DNA of 64,000 nt from Mytilisepta virgata (lineage: Eukaryota; Mollusca; Bivalvia; Mytilida; Mytilidae): positions 14,712,001 to 14,776,000 of the forward strand of contig CM051508.1 of assembly GCA_028015205.1 (NCBI GenBank). Direction: 5' to 3'. The translations under genes and the position numbers were made by a program. Each line of letters opens with the position of its first letter. Positions within the stretch are counted from its first letter, which is position 1. This document shows, one piece after another, positions 35,508 to 46,548 of the stretch. The notes beneath the pieces were generated by a model. The model worked only from the letters and a program-made list of their open reading frames with translations. It had not been told where the DNA came from and made no database searches.

Positions 35508-36271
35508 AACCTATAATTTAGGCTTTTGTTTTATCATGATATTAATAGGATATACCACTATCGGGCAACACCCTCAAGAGAATATCTAATACACGTTCGT
35601 ACCTATTTACTAAGAAGAGAACTGACGTCAGCTGTAATGCTACATTTATAATTTAATAGTGAACACCAATTCAATCGTTTCTTGTATTAACGTATAGGCA
35701 GACAAGAAAGTCAAAATGTATGTTTGCTAAAATCAAAAACATTAACGCGGAGTGCTTTTTTAAAGCTCAACAGGTGCACTGGACTTTAGCTTGTAAGAAC
35801 TTTCTACTGGTGTCCTTTAGTTTTCACACAGCCGTATGTCCATTCACCAATGTGACTTAGCTGTTGGAAGACATGATCCACTTTATTGAAGATCGTTTAA
35901 AAAAAAACCATCAGATGACATCAAACCCCTTTCTTACATATCTTCAATATGTCTACGAATATTATGCAAAGTTCCCAAGATTTGAGTTACGAGGTGTAGG
36001 CGATAAAAGAACCGATATTGTTTAAAAATGCGTTTCATAAAATGTCAAAGGAAATCTCTTTATGCAATGCTTTACAAATTAATCAGCAGGAAGTTGAAAT
36101 TAAGAATAAATCTGAAAGCGTTGTAAAACAAGACGTTTTAATTGATCCAATCTAAAGGACATAAGGAATAAGACGATATCATAATATGCATTATTCACCA
36201 ATTTTATGATTTCCAACCTGATCTAATGGAAATTATGCAATCCATTGTTCACTAGTCAAGAGTCAAGAATA

Positions 36272-36273
<2 letters not shown>
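35508..36273. other. No gene recognised
   Basis: GATATACCACTATCGGGCAA near 35557-35577 resembles GATATACCCCTGTCGGACTA in the duplicated region (54080 and 57421), probably a shared old repeat. Confidence 0.4.

Positions 36274-36318
<45 letters not shown>
36274..36318. repeat. (AT)n microsatellite
   Basis: About 22 uninterrupted AT units. Confidence 0.95.
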
Positions 36319-36321
<3 letters not shown>

Positions 36322-36407
36322 AAGTCTATAAAAAAGACCAACCAGCAAATTTAATATGTACCGGATCGTCTAGAATAGACGATACTGCGCAGATAAGGAA
36401 AAAATTA

Positions 36408-36619
36408 TATAAGTCTAAAGATTTGCACAACGGTACTAATATAAGATGGTAATATACGAAGATGATGTTATAAAATCGTGTTGACAAATATTACGGCTTA
36501 ACAAATAGCCTTCGTCAGTGTCGATAGTTTTGACAATATTTGTCAACGCGATTTTATAACATCATCTTCGTATATTACCATATTATATTAGTACCGTTGT
36601 GCAAATCTTAAGACTTATA
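36408..36619. repeat. Foldback: 85-bp inverted arms, 42-nt loop
   Basis: The left arm 36408-36492 and right arm 36535-36619 are reverse complements with about three mismatches (landmarks GATTTGCACAACGGTACTAA and ATACGAAGATGATGTTATAA). The loop contains CTTCGTCAGTGTCGATAG. It sits between an AT microsatellite and a LINE 3' end. Confidence 0.88.
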
Positions 36620-36624
36620 TATAT

Positions 36625-36930
36625 ATATTATTTATACTTATATACTTTATTTCTCAAAAACCAATTTACAAGATACAGAGACAGTAAAATATATTACATA
36701 TGCAAGTACGATACATGTGAAAGGAAGATGAAAGGTGCTCAACCTGGAGGCCATATACCCTCTTGTTAAGTATTCTAAGATCTTGCTAAGGACGGAAACA
36801 GATTTGGATGACATCAGACTATTATATTTAATATATTCGGCCTGTTCCTGTACCAAGGTCCAATGTATACAGTGGTTTTTTATTGTTTGGATTTTAAGAT
36901 AACTGAGCAATTTATTTCGATTGTGATCAC
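36625..36930 (-). mobile_element. LINE-like 3' end
   Basis: On the minus strand the sequence ends GGTTTTTGAGAAATAAAGTA, with an AATAAA signal at 36651-36646 near the boundary, preceded by a TTTACTGTCTCTGTATCTTG-type 3' region. This resembles the 3' untranslated ends of mussel LINEs (memory). The 87-codon frame across it is not accepted as a host gene. Confidence 0.5.
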
Positions 36931-37189
36931 TTTTATTGTATTATATCATTGTCTACGGGTTATCAGCGATCTTCTTGGTTTCATTTTTTTTTCTCTCTTT
37001 GTGATGGTTTTCCGATCCATGTAATATCCCGTAAATTATCAAAAATATTTGAATTTCCCCGTGTTCAATACCATGTAATGTTGTTCAATTGATATTTACC
37101 AAGTCTTATTAACATATTCAAAAGATGATTCTTTTCATTTCTCTATTTTTGAAAATAAAGAGGATAAATATATTTTTGAAGCAAAACCA

Positions 37190-37310
37190 AAAAACTCAAT
37201 TCATAGACATGCAAACCCCGGAAGACAAATGAACAACCACACGTACAACAAATAGACACTGAAAACTTAAAAAAAAAAAAAACGAATTACACGAACTCCT
37301 TTAAGAAATA
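37190..37310 (+). repeat. Dispersed family N, truncated copy
   Basis: CCCGGAAGACAAATGAACAA and CACGAACTCCTTTAAG are shared with the longer copy at 59515-59735. Confidence 0.65.
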
Positions 37311-39559
37311 AGAAAGTTCTGTTCAATTGTGTTTCTTTTCCCTTTTATCCTCCGTTTGATAGTCTAATTTTTGTATAAAAATAACGATATCATATTCAAT
37401 TCCATTTAGCTTTTGTTGACATTATACAAATAAAGTATGTGACAATAAAACACAAAACAAGGATAAAGAACCTAAAAAGTACCATTTCTAAAACCGTTAT
37501 AGAAAGCAAAAACATATGTCCTCTGTCCTCAGCGCTAATGATTTTTTCAACAAGATATGGAAATGTATTTAATCCAGGGTGAAAATCGATATTTATTTTT
37601 TAGACAGAATATCGAATATAACCTTTCTTCTCCCGGAAACATTCTACCAGACCAGTAACAATACTCAGAAACACGGACTCGCACGATCTGACGAACAAAT
37701 GCTTCTAAAAAGTACAGGCGTTCACGAAAAACCCATTTTTCTTAAATTCCATTGTTGGAACCACTAGTTCCTAGTTTTGGTTGAACCCTCATTTTTCAAA
37801 AGCTCGAATACATTTTTGTTCATGATTTTGATTAAAGTGGCTTTTAAAAAACATCAACTTAATGGGTTTTAAAATAATATTCAAATTCACCAGATAAACC
37901 AACTTGAGTCCTACCTTAAATTTATGATATTTAATCTATAAATATCCCTTTTTTGTGCATGGAATGTTCGCCTTTATTAAAAACAGCGCACGTATTAAAT
38001 AAAGATGGTTAAAACAAGGGGATTAAATGGATTTCAGCATCAAAAGTTGATAAAGGTTATTAAAATAAGGTATTAAAACAAGTCAACCAAAATGTTTATG
38101 TTATTGATTTTGTAACAAGGAAGTGCTGTAACTGATACCTTAAATATTGATGATGAACTCTATCTTCGGAAACCAAAACTGAACAATGAGTTGCTGAAGT
38201 GAGGTCTGTAACAAAAGGTGTCAATAAATAAATACTTGTTCAGTTTGTTGGGATGCATTCGACAGGTCGGTAATCAATGCATATTAACTACGAAAGCATA
38301 GAGATTTGGAGTAGTGATTATTATAGAATTACCCGAAAACAGACCCAAGATTTTCGAAAGAGGTTGACATACAGGTTTCAGCAGAAATTTCTTTATGGTC
38401 CTAATTAGATGGGACGGGTAATTAAAAAAGATCTGGAATAAAAGCACAGTTATTGTCTGTTACAAATCTGACTATTCTGACTTTGTTGTTTCTATATTTT
38501 TGTTTCTATGTGTTTGTGCTCTTTTATTTTATTTTTCTTATCTGGGAATTTGCCGATTTAGATGGCATTAATTGTTTTCTATGTCATTGTTGACCTATCC
38601 TGTTACACACTATGAAAAAAACAAAGGCTTATGATACTGCTTTTTATCCTCGTAGGTTTTATATTGGAGATTAAAAATTAAAAATGTGTTAATATGTTTG
38701 GAACAAATAGGCCGTTAAATGTGTCTTGAAATTCAAAATCATTTGGGTTGATTTTATTTACATGAAAATAAAAGTTTCAAAAACGTACATATATATATAT
38801 ATCTGAAGCCTAATATAAAAGACGGGGGATAGATTGTTCTTTCATTTTTCACTAGTCATTTATGAATTTATATTTAATCGAATGAAGAAAAGGGATGCAC
38901 AATTCATGCCTATTGGAATGCAAAATATTTGTTAGTAAAAAAAGAGTTTCTAAATTTAAAAAAATTCATATCGATAAACATATGCATACAATCTTATTTT
39001 TGCATTCATAGTGATATATGTCTACTGGAATAACCTTAATTTTGCCTTGTCATGAAACCCTATCATGAAGCGTCATACCACAGGCGATTATTTAGTTTCT
39101 TTAAAATTTTAAAAATATATACGCTCAACATATTTGTTTTGTGTTTACAAATTTGATATTTGTAATCTCTTTATGAAAACAACATTTTAATAGAAAACTG
39201 CAATTTCTAAAAGATGTTATAAATATGCAAGTTCTACTTTTTGTACCTCTCAGTATTTTGTTTACAAATTGATTTTTGTAATCTTGTTATGTAATGTAGA
39301 TTAGTGTATTATTGGATTTTATTTGCTTGTTATCGCATTTTTCACTCCAATATCATTTTCCCTTTGTTATTTAACATTCAGTGTAAAGCATTTTATGAAA
39401 CAGCCTGGTAGGATTTTCATGAATTTTTAAAATTAGAGAAATTGATCTTTAAAAATAGTCTTAAAAATATTTAAACACTTAGAAAACAACCATTTAATTA
39501 TCCCCGCACTTCCGAAGACAGTTCGGCAATATTGTTATCGCCCCGTCCGTACGTCTGTC
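37311..39559. other. No gene recognised; minus-strand family G piece
   Basis: A family G copy on the minus strand lies at about 38455-38600 (TGTCTGTTACAAATCTGACT ... TCATTGTTGACC). Otherwise AT-rich noncoding DNA. Confidence 0.4.
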
Positions 39560-40197
39560 ACATTTTTCTAATTTTGATCTAAAAGTCTCTTTCATTTTTA
39601 AATATGACGGAGTATTATGACAGATTAAATGTAGATTTTCAAAACATGAAACCCATATGGTCCTCATTTAATTTTGAATTAATGCGTTTCACTATACACT
39701 AATTTGAAAGAGGACCACATAAGGACCATTGCTGCCAAGTTTTGTTCCAATTGGTCAAGCGGTTTCAGACAAGAAGATCTGTTAGTAAATTTCCCATAGG
39801 GTCCTATGTAAAACTATGTTCGGCTCTGTCGGCGATCTCTGATGACGGGCGGGGTCATCGGATACAATTATGAAAGAGGATCATCTAAGGACCATTCCTG
39901 CCAAGTGTTGTTCCAATTTGACTAGCGCTTTCAGACAAGATCTTCAAGTAAAGTTCCCATAGGATCCTATGTTAAACTATGTTCGGCACTGGCTGCCATC
40001 TTTGATGACGTGCGGGGTTATCATATATATTTCTGAAAGAGGACCCCCTAAGAACCATTGCTGCCAAGCTTTGTTTCAATTGTCCCAGGGTTTCAGAGGA
40101 GATCTTTAAAGGAAAATTTTGAAAGACGACCGACGACGGAAGACGATGGACGCAAAGTAATGGCAATAGCTTACCTGGCCCTGGGCCAGGCGAGCTT
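39560..40197 (+). mobile_element. Pearl-like tandem-core element P3, about three units
   Basis: Units of about 155-160 bp share GGACCATTGCTGCCAAG, TTCCAATTGGTCAAGCGGTT and GATGACGGGCGGGGTCATCG with element P2. They end with GACGACGGAAGACGATGGAC and a hairpin at 40168-40197 (AGCTTACCTGGCC / GGCCAGGCGAGCT). Frames 39972-40283 and 40058-40363 are repeat-derived. Confidence 0.72.
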
Positions 40198-40394
40198 ATT
40201 GAAAGATGTTGACTCTTTAAAACCAAGAGTAACTTACATTTTTTACTATAACAACTGGTTGTTACAACAGTTTGTATTGACATATAAAATTTTCACATAT
40301 TACCAGATGATATTTTTATATAAATATGTATATCCGGATTATTATAAAATACTGATGAAATAAGCACACCATTTTATTTTTCTAATTCATTATA

Positions 40395-40700
40395 AATATG
40401 ATAGCATCTTTGATGCAGAAGATATGCACATTTCTTCGAGTTACTTCTCATCAGTTACGCTCAAGGACTAAATATTGAAGACCAAAACTATGAGCCAAAA
40501 CGTTGAAGAGAAAATTCAAAAACGCCGAATTAACCACGAAAGCAAAGCCAAAAAACCATTTAAGGACAGAGTCGAGGAGATACCGATTAGTGTTCACAAA
40601 ATTTAACTGTTTTGTAACAGTAAATATTAAGTATCAATTTCGAGCTAATATCGAAATACTACAAACTGGTGAAAATAACATTTGGTCAGGGTCATATTTT
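40395..40700 (+). repeat. R7 repeat, left arm of an inverted pair
   Basis: Carries ATGCAGAAGATATGCACATT, TCTCATCAGTTACGCTCAAG, CGTTGAAGAGAAAATTCA and ATCGAAATACTACAAACTGG. Faces the minus-strand copy at 40965-41345 across a perfect hairpin. Confidence 0.7.
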
Positions 40701-40710
40701 TACCATATGT

Positions 40711-40867
40711 TAAGGATTTAATATCATATCGAATAACATTCCTGGATTCTTAAAATGAAACAGAATCATTTTGAATATTTAATATTATATATAATATATA
40801 CTGTTATGCATGAGAGAGATAAGATTAAGAATCCAGGAATGTTATTCGATATGATATTAAATCCTTA
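40711..40867. repeat. Perfect 42-bp inverted repeat, 73-nt loop
   Basis: TAAGGATTTAATATCATATC... (40711-40752) is the exact reverse complement of 40826-40867. It lies at the centre of two oppositely oriented R7 copies. Confidence 0.92.
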
Positions 40868-40964
40868 ATGGGTTTGCTTACACTTAGTTAATTACATACA
40901 AATAGCTGCATAATCTGCACTGAACTAATTTGCAATCTGATTAATAGCCAATATCTTTCAAAGA

Positions 40965-41345
40965 ATGTTTACCACTGAGTCGATACCACTTCCGGTGGAC
41001 TCCAAGTCCCCGAGAGTATCGCCAGCTCAGGTGCTAGTATGTCGATACTATATATAGCCCGAAATTGATACTTTAAAATTTTTAATAATTTATTGTTACA
41101 AAAAAGTATAAATTGTTTGAAAACTATTGAGTATTCCCTTCATGCATAGGTCTGTCCTTAGATGGTTTTGGCTTTACCCTTTTTGATAATTCTTGTATTT
41201 TTTCTATTTGCTCTCAACATATGGATTATTGATTTGTTTTCCAACATTTTAGGCCTTGATCACAACTAATGAGTCGTAAATCGACGAAATGTGCACATCT
41301 TGTGCATCAAAATTTGTATCAGAATTTAATTCCGCCATAGTTGGT
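40965..41345 (-). repeat. R7 repeat, right arm of the inverted pair
   Basis: On the minus strand it runs from AAATTTGTATC / GCACAAGATGTGCACATTTC through AGACCTATGCATG to GTATCGACTCAGTGG, with the R7 end CTGAGCTGGCGATACTCTCG. It is a nearly complete R7 unit. Confidence 0.72.
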
Positions 41346-41354
41346 GTATCTTAA

Positions 41355-41628
41355 GGTGGTACCCAACACCTTGACTAAAATAAATTTGGCTTGTTTAATT
41401 TTCATAAAATTTTTAGGAATTATTTACTTTGACCTGTTGACATAAATTTTGATTTTTTTTAGTAAATAGAATTTCACACTTCACAGGAATAATTTCAATG
41501 AATATATAGCAGTTTGGCAAACATCAATTTTGATCATAGAGAAGCTTAATTTCCCTTTACGTATTAAATGTGATTAAAACGCTCTGGTGATTTTTAAGAG
41601 TTATCTCCCTGTAGTGTTAGGTACCACC
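41355..41628 (+). mobile_element. TTAA family B MITE, copy 2 (274 bp)
   Basis: TTAA at 41351-41354 and 41629-41632. Ends GGTGGTACCCAACAC and GTGTTAGGTACCACC, interior matching copy 1 at 2158-2430. GGGAGATAACTC (minus) again sits 19 nt inside the right TTAA. Confidence 0.88.
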
Positions 41629-41667
41629 TTAAGGTATATACATTGCTATAAAAGAGTTGTTCGTTCC

Positions 41668-41710
41668 ATTATTATTATTATTATTATCATTAATAATTAT
41701 CATTATTATT
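41668..41710. repeat. ATT microsatellite, interrupted
   Basis: (ATT)n with interruptions; CATTATTATTATTATTATTA then a small inverted segment TTAATAATTATCATTATTAT. Confidence 0.85.
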
Positions 41711-42639
41711 GTGTACAAAATGTACACGTACCTGTATCATGAATAAGTGTTCATTCAACATTTAACATACATTCTACATGTATCTGATTCAACAATCTGC
41801 AAACAATTACACTTTGAAATGTATATTACGTAAGAGATTGTATAGAAATAACCTTTAGTTATTATATAAGTCAAGGCGTTGTTTACAACACATGCACAAA
41901 ATTCTCAAACCTCGTAAAAAATTTATTGTATTCATTGTGAAGACCCTATAATCTACCTTGCATTATAAACAGCAACGAAAGCGCAGGTCCTCGTTTTACA
42001 AACATTCGTATGACTAAGATCAAAACAAGTTACAGGATATCAACAGAAAAAAGACACTGATGACCGGAACTCCGATCGCAGTGACATTGTACGAATATTT
42101 GTGAAACGGGACCCTGTTTACTTAAACTTTGAAATGTTTGTTACGTAAGAGATTGTCATGAGCAAAACCCATGAATATAACCTTTAATCATTATATAGGT
42201 CAAGGCGTTATAGAATCGAAGTATGGATTGGAAAACAACACTACTTTACTTTTAATTATTAATATACATAATATAATTGTAACCACTGAGTGACAGTCGC
42301 CTAGAGTATCACCAGCTCAGGTCCAAGAATATCATTTCTAATGCTAAATTAATGCGTAAAATATATACACGAAATTATTGCAAAGTGTATGCATTTACTA
42401 TCATCTAGCTTGTCACAGCAATAAAGATAATAAAGGTCAAAGTTTTCAAGATGCTTTAATGTCTGTAATGTTACATTTCACATGAAAGCCTATCCTTGTT
42501 TTAATATATTTAATTCCTGAAAACTAATACGTACCTCCTCGAACACAGCTGTGTGCTAAAATGTTTTTTGGCTCTACCTGTTTGGTGGTTTTGTGCATCT
42601 GAATCGGCCTTTCATAAAATTTGGCACTATTTATGTAAA
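41711..42639. other. No gene recognised
   Basis: Holds a partial R7 end on the minus strand near 42272-42330 (CCACTGAGTGACAGTCGCCT, TATCACCAGCTCAGG) and a direct duplication (TTACGTAAGAGATTGT near 41825 and 42133). Confidence 0.45.
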
Positions 42640-42870
42640 TAAAGTGAAACATAATTTCGTAAATTCTACTATGCAAATTTTGATGCACACGATTTGCATA
42701 TATCAGGCCCAATATGTTGAAATCCAATACAGTAATCCAAAAATGTTGACGAGCAGATGTAAAAAAAAATGTAAAAATGACCGAAGGCCAAAACCATCTA
42801 AGGGAGTTACTCCGTAGCTTTCTCAAAATTTAACATTAATTTGTATCAAGTTCGGGCTTGTATCGAAATA
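42640..42870 (+). repeat. R7 dispersed repeat, partial copy
   Basis: TTTTGATGCACACGATTTGC, AAATGTTGACGAGCAGATGT, CCAAAACCATCTAAGG and TCGGGCTTGTATCGAAATAA mark it. Frames 42524-42826 and 42593-42817 overlap and are not accepted. Confidence 0.65.
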
Positions 42871-43079
42871 ATAGCATTCGTGAAACTTGACGAATGTAGG
42901 TGTTTTATAAGAACGAGACAAGAACGAATAAATTAACCCACGTATTAATGGAAAGTATTTCCAACCGATAGCGATTGTTCTTCTGACTGAAAAGTGTACC
43001 GCCGTTTTGTATTCCAACTGGAAGTAACATGTTGGTCTTCATACGGTTTTGGCTTTGAATGTATGTCCATACATAAAAC

Positions 43080-43270
43080 AGTGCAGGTCATGTTACTTTA
43101 AACTGTAACCAAACAAAAAAGAAACCCCAGATTACTGTAAAGGTCAACAATCGACAGAAATCCATTCAACCAAAAACAGCACAAAAGAACACAAAACAAA
43201 AAAAAATCGGAACAACATAAAGGCGGGATAGTCTGACTTTGTACAGACACAACCAAACAGACCAAAAAGA
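43080..43270 (+). repeat. Dispersed family G copy
   Basis: AAAGGTCAACAATCGACAG ... GGCGGGATAGTCTGACTTTG ... ACAGACACAACC, shared with 22.07 kb (plus), 38.46 and 50.64 kb (minus). Confidence 0.5.
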
Positions 43271-43274
43271 GTAA

Positions 43275-43575
43275 AACCATATCCATTTATTGACAGAGCT
43301 ATACACAAAGGACATACTCCTTAGTTTTCGCAATATTTAACATTTTTGTAACTGTAAATTCATAGTATCAATTTCAAGCTAGTATCGAAATACTGGCAAC
43401 TGATCTCGGGATACTGGGGATACTCGGGAACCGGAGGTACTGACTCAACGGTAATAAATTCTCTCATACCAATTTTTATGCAGAAGTTGTGCCCATTTCG
43501 TAGATTTACGACCCCTCAGTTTTGCCCCAAACCAAAAACAACAATTCAAAACATTGAAGAGCAAATTTAAAAAAA
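43275..43575 (+). repeat. R7 head-to-tail junction
   Basis: The 3' part of one R7 unit (GAGCTATACACAAAGGACAT to GTACTGACTCAACGG) runs directly into the 5' part of the next (TAATAAATTCTCTCATACCA, AAACATTGAAGAGCAAATTT). R7 can therefore be arranged in tandem. Confidence 0.7.
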
Positions 43576-44192
43576 GCTTAAAAGACAAAAAATAAATATT
43601 AAAACGGATAACAGGACAGGTCAACAACAACATAACAATCAATTTACCAATCATTTCAACAGTCGAAAAAACATAACACACAGAATCAAGAGATAGGTAG
43701 CTTAATTGGGCTTGGTAATGAGTGAGACTTAAAAGGGTTGGGGTAAACTAGGTTTTATGGTTACCGAAATATTGACCTTAGGGAGAAAACATTCGATTTT
43801 TAATGGAGGTAGGGTAGGATAAAATGTCTGATCCTGCCTAATTTTGTTTTGCCGAAATTTTTGTCATTGATTTTTTTCGGCAGCTATCACGGCCTAAATC
43901 TTTAGTTTCATTTAAACAAAAAATTTCCTGACTGTCACAGGTATAGGCAGAAAATTATATTCCTTAATAAGGTGTTGCAATATGTATTAATTATTTGGGT
44001 TTAATTTTAGTTGCACTTCCATGCTTTGTTGTTATTTAGGAATTTCATCTTCCCATTAACAACTTATTTTCGTTTAAATATTAAAAATGGGTCGCAATTT
44101 GACAGTGCGATGCCAATGACGCCGAATGATCAATAGATATCGTCCAGAACCTAGTGCAGTCAGTGATATTTTCAAAAGTGTACACAACAACA

Positions 44193-44294
44193 ATGGATTT
44201 TCAGCAGATAGTAATCCGAAATTTTAACTTGCAGGTGCGAGATAATGAAATTATCTGTCAAGTGCAAGATTTTTCTGACACAACGACTTGCTAG
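44193..44294 (+). CDS. Short ORF, 33 codons, good start context
   Basis: The ATG at 44193 is in a favourable context (ACA before, G after). The frame MDFQQIVIRNFNLQVRDNEI continues to a TAG at 44292. It reads like protein rather than AT-rich chance, but it is short. A possible acceptor TTAACTTGCAG lies inside it, so the true exon could begin there instead. Confidence 0.17.
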   Translation: MDFQQIVIRNFNLQVRDNEIICQVQDFSDTTTC

Positions 44295-44932
44295 AATAAC
44301 ACATATATATCATTCTGGTCTTAAAAATAATGTCAATTTTAAGACAAAAATAGTAAAAATTAGTAAATTAAAAATTAAATAATAATTACGCAATTTGATA
44401 TGTATGCTATATAATTGATATATTTCTTGTTTAACTTAATGAGCTATTTTGAAAAAAATCAAATGAATATTTAAATCTTTTATTGTAAAAGGCTTGTTTT
44501 GGCTTTTGTTAGTCAATATGTGATATTTTCAATCATACGCCACAAACTTGCATGTCATCTTTGACAAAGATGTAGCCTATTAAATGTTTGTCATAAAGTA
44601 ATAAATGTATATTAGAACAAAAAGTACCAATGGTGCTACAAAGAAAAATGGTGTCTTTAAAATTCAATAAATATACGATGTTAAAGAGAAATTAACGAGT
44701 CTAAAATGTCACACGTATAAAGCCACGCTACGTGCACTGCATTGTAAGTTTGGTTACCTTAGATATAGCAAAATAAATAATGCATTCGCTTGGAACTGAG
44801 TGCAAATCAAAACCACATGAACATTTCCAATAGGTCAGTGTCACAATAAGAATACGCTGGTTACCAATTCCTAATTACTCAAATTGGTGCTAATTTTTAA
44901 AAACAAACGGTTAAAACACTTTACAAATCTTT

Positions 44933-45045
44933 TTAACTAAATTCATTATCGTCCAAATTTGTAATCGGCTTATCGTCGCTATCCTCAAAAGTTATGGTCC
45001 CTATCCTAGTGCTACCATGGGCCCCTTGACAAACATAATGCTTAT
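44933..45045 (-). CDS. Candidate terminal exon with acidic tail
   Basis: The minus-strand frame reads STRIGTITFEDSDDKPITNL, then DDNEFS and a TAA at 44935-44933. A possible acceptor TTATGTTTGTCAAG is just upstream. Acidic, Asp/Glu/Ser-rich C-terminus. It could be the end of a host or retroelement protein; no partner exon identified. Confidence 0.2.
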
Positions 45046-45169
45046 ATTACGGACTTACTAGTACATAGGATTCTTGACTTGTAATGGATGTTTTTCTTTC
45101 AGGATATTTTAATGCTTCAAATACTCATTTAAATTTGTTCTCCTCGGATTACAATTCATCTGTACTGCT

Positions 45170-45420
45170 CAAGACATCCAATGTTGAATGCCAACACAAC
45201 AACTCAAATTGTTAAAAAGAAGATGAAAAAGACAAAATCACCAAAACTATGCGATGGCGTTATGCACTAGTCCTCGGTCATTATCATTTGATACTTGAAA
45301 TTTACTGTTTCAATGTGTTTTTTTAAATCGTGAAAACTAAGAAGTATCGCCCTCCTGCATAGCTCTGTCCTTAGATGATAATTGGTATCAAAGAATTTAA
45401 TATTTACTGAATAACTACAT
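45170..45420. repeat. R7 fragments in inverted orientation
   Basis: Plus-strand R7 start (CAATTCATCTGTACTGCTCA, AATGTTGAATGCC) followed at 45300-45420 by a minus-strand piece (ACTAAGAAGTATCGCCCTCC, AGCTCTGTCCTTAGATGATA, TTGGTATCAAAGAATTTAAT). Same head-to-head design as at 40.4-41.3 kb, but smaller. Confidence 0.6.
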
Positions 45421-45774
45421 GTTGAAGGATGATATTGCCCAATCTCTTCGTTAGATAGTCGTTAGAACTCGGAACAAAATTTTTATTTGTAGGCGAACAG
45501 GTTTTAAAATTTTTAATATATATATTTTCTGATTAAAAAATGGCCTATTTTCATGTAACGAAACTTCAGTTTTCAGTAATAAATCAGTAATCACACAGGC
45601 GTATTAAAATTAATTTACCAATTTTTCTAGGTCAATACGACACATGTTACAATCTTGCTTCCGGATACATTTTGTATATCAACAACTTATTTTTCATTTA
45701 TCGGAAAGAACAGATAGGTCATTGAAAATATCCCCTTAAAATAATTTTAATAATTGTCTTTCTCAGAAAATGTA

Positions 45775-45955
45775 CTCCACGTGGTTGTTGACAATGCTTT
45801 AAATATACAGATCATAATACCAACTCGGAGACATATGGGACAAAATAAAAATTTGTGGAAAATGTACTCTACAAGGTCGTTGTCAATACTTTAAATATAA
45901 CGGTCACAATGTAAATTCGTCGAAATATGAGACATGTAGATTGAATAAAAATATG
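45775..45955 (+). repeat. Two-unit tandem duplication, about 90 bp
   Basis: AAAATGTACTCCACGTGGTT and AAAATGTACTCTACAAGGTC start the two units; both contain TTTAAATATA and end near GAATAAAAAT / CAAAATAAAAAT. Confidence 0.65.
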
Positions 45956-46120
45956 TGTGCGTTTAGAGTTTTCCTACCGACCGTATTTTTTTGTCCACCC
46001 TAACATTTTGTACTTCCACTATTAAAAACAATAAAATCTTCCCAAAGGCACAATGAAAAAATAGCAAAAGCAACACAATACAAACATAACAATAGAAAAT
46101 TTAAGTTTTTATAATATAAT

Positions 46121-46490
46121 TTACATGTATAGTTGAAAATCTATGGATATTGGATTGACCAATGTGGACCTCATTTTCGCATCTCTATCGATCGCTTTAT
46201 ATAGTCTACAACACTGGGCAAAGGTATAAAATAAATTTTGATTTTGATATAGAATCATGCTGGCTAACATTAGGATATTGTGTAAACCGGTATGAGTTAT
46301 GAGCTCGAGACAATCTCGACAATTAAATATTTGATTGACAATGAAGAAAAAATTTTCTTCATCGTCCAAAACTTTGCAAATATTACAAAGTCTTTGATCT
46401 TTGGGTACATTTCTATAACGAGCTCTTTTAAGTTCTAGATTATGGTCACTGAACCGGATTTTTTTTCGTAAGTTGGAGGCTATTAAAATT
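46121..46490 (-). pseudogene. LINE ORF2 C-terminal fragment
   Basis: The minus strand encodes RKKIRFSDHNLELKRARYRN, then VPKDQRLCNICKVLDDEENF. This follows the conserved C-terminal region of non-LTR retrotransposon polymerases: an F-S-x-H-x-L-E-x-(E/K)-x-x-R-Y block, then R-x-C-x-x-C and an acidic-aromatic block (usually V-E-D-E-x-H-F). It is truncated: no reverse-transcriptase or endonuclease motifs are found upstream, where a stop occurs near 46490. Downstream the frame continues to 46121 but loses resemblance, suggesting a frameshift. This is a dead element fragment, not a host gene. Confidence 0.6.
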
Positions 46491-46548
46491 TAATTTGGCC
46501 AATAAGTAATTTTCACATTTGATATCGGTTTTAAGCTTACTATAAAAC

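Larger units (their letters stand above)
43576..45165. other. Mostly noncoding; two very short protein-like frames
   Basis: Apart from the two short frames listed separately (44193 and 44933), no gene is supported. Confidence 0.4.

Noticed and set aside
36647..36910. 87-codon minus-strand gene
   Set aside because: It ends at a LINE-like AATAAA 3' end and shows no domain; treated as retroelement sequence.
39972..40363. Two overlapping 100-residue ORFs on opposite strands
   Set aside because: Both run through tandem-core element P3 and its terminal hairpin.
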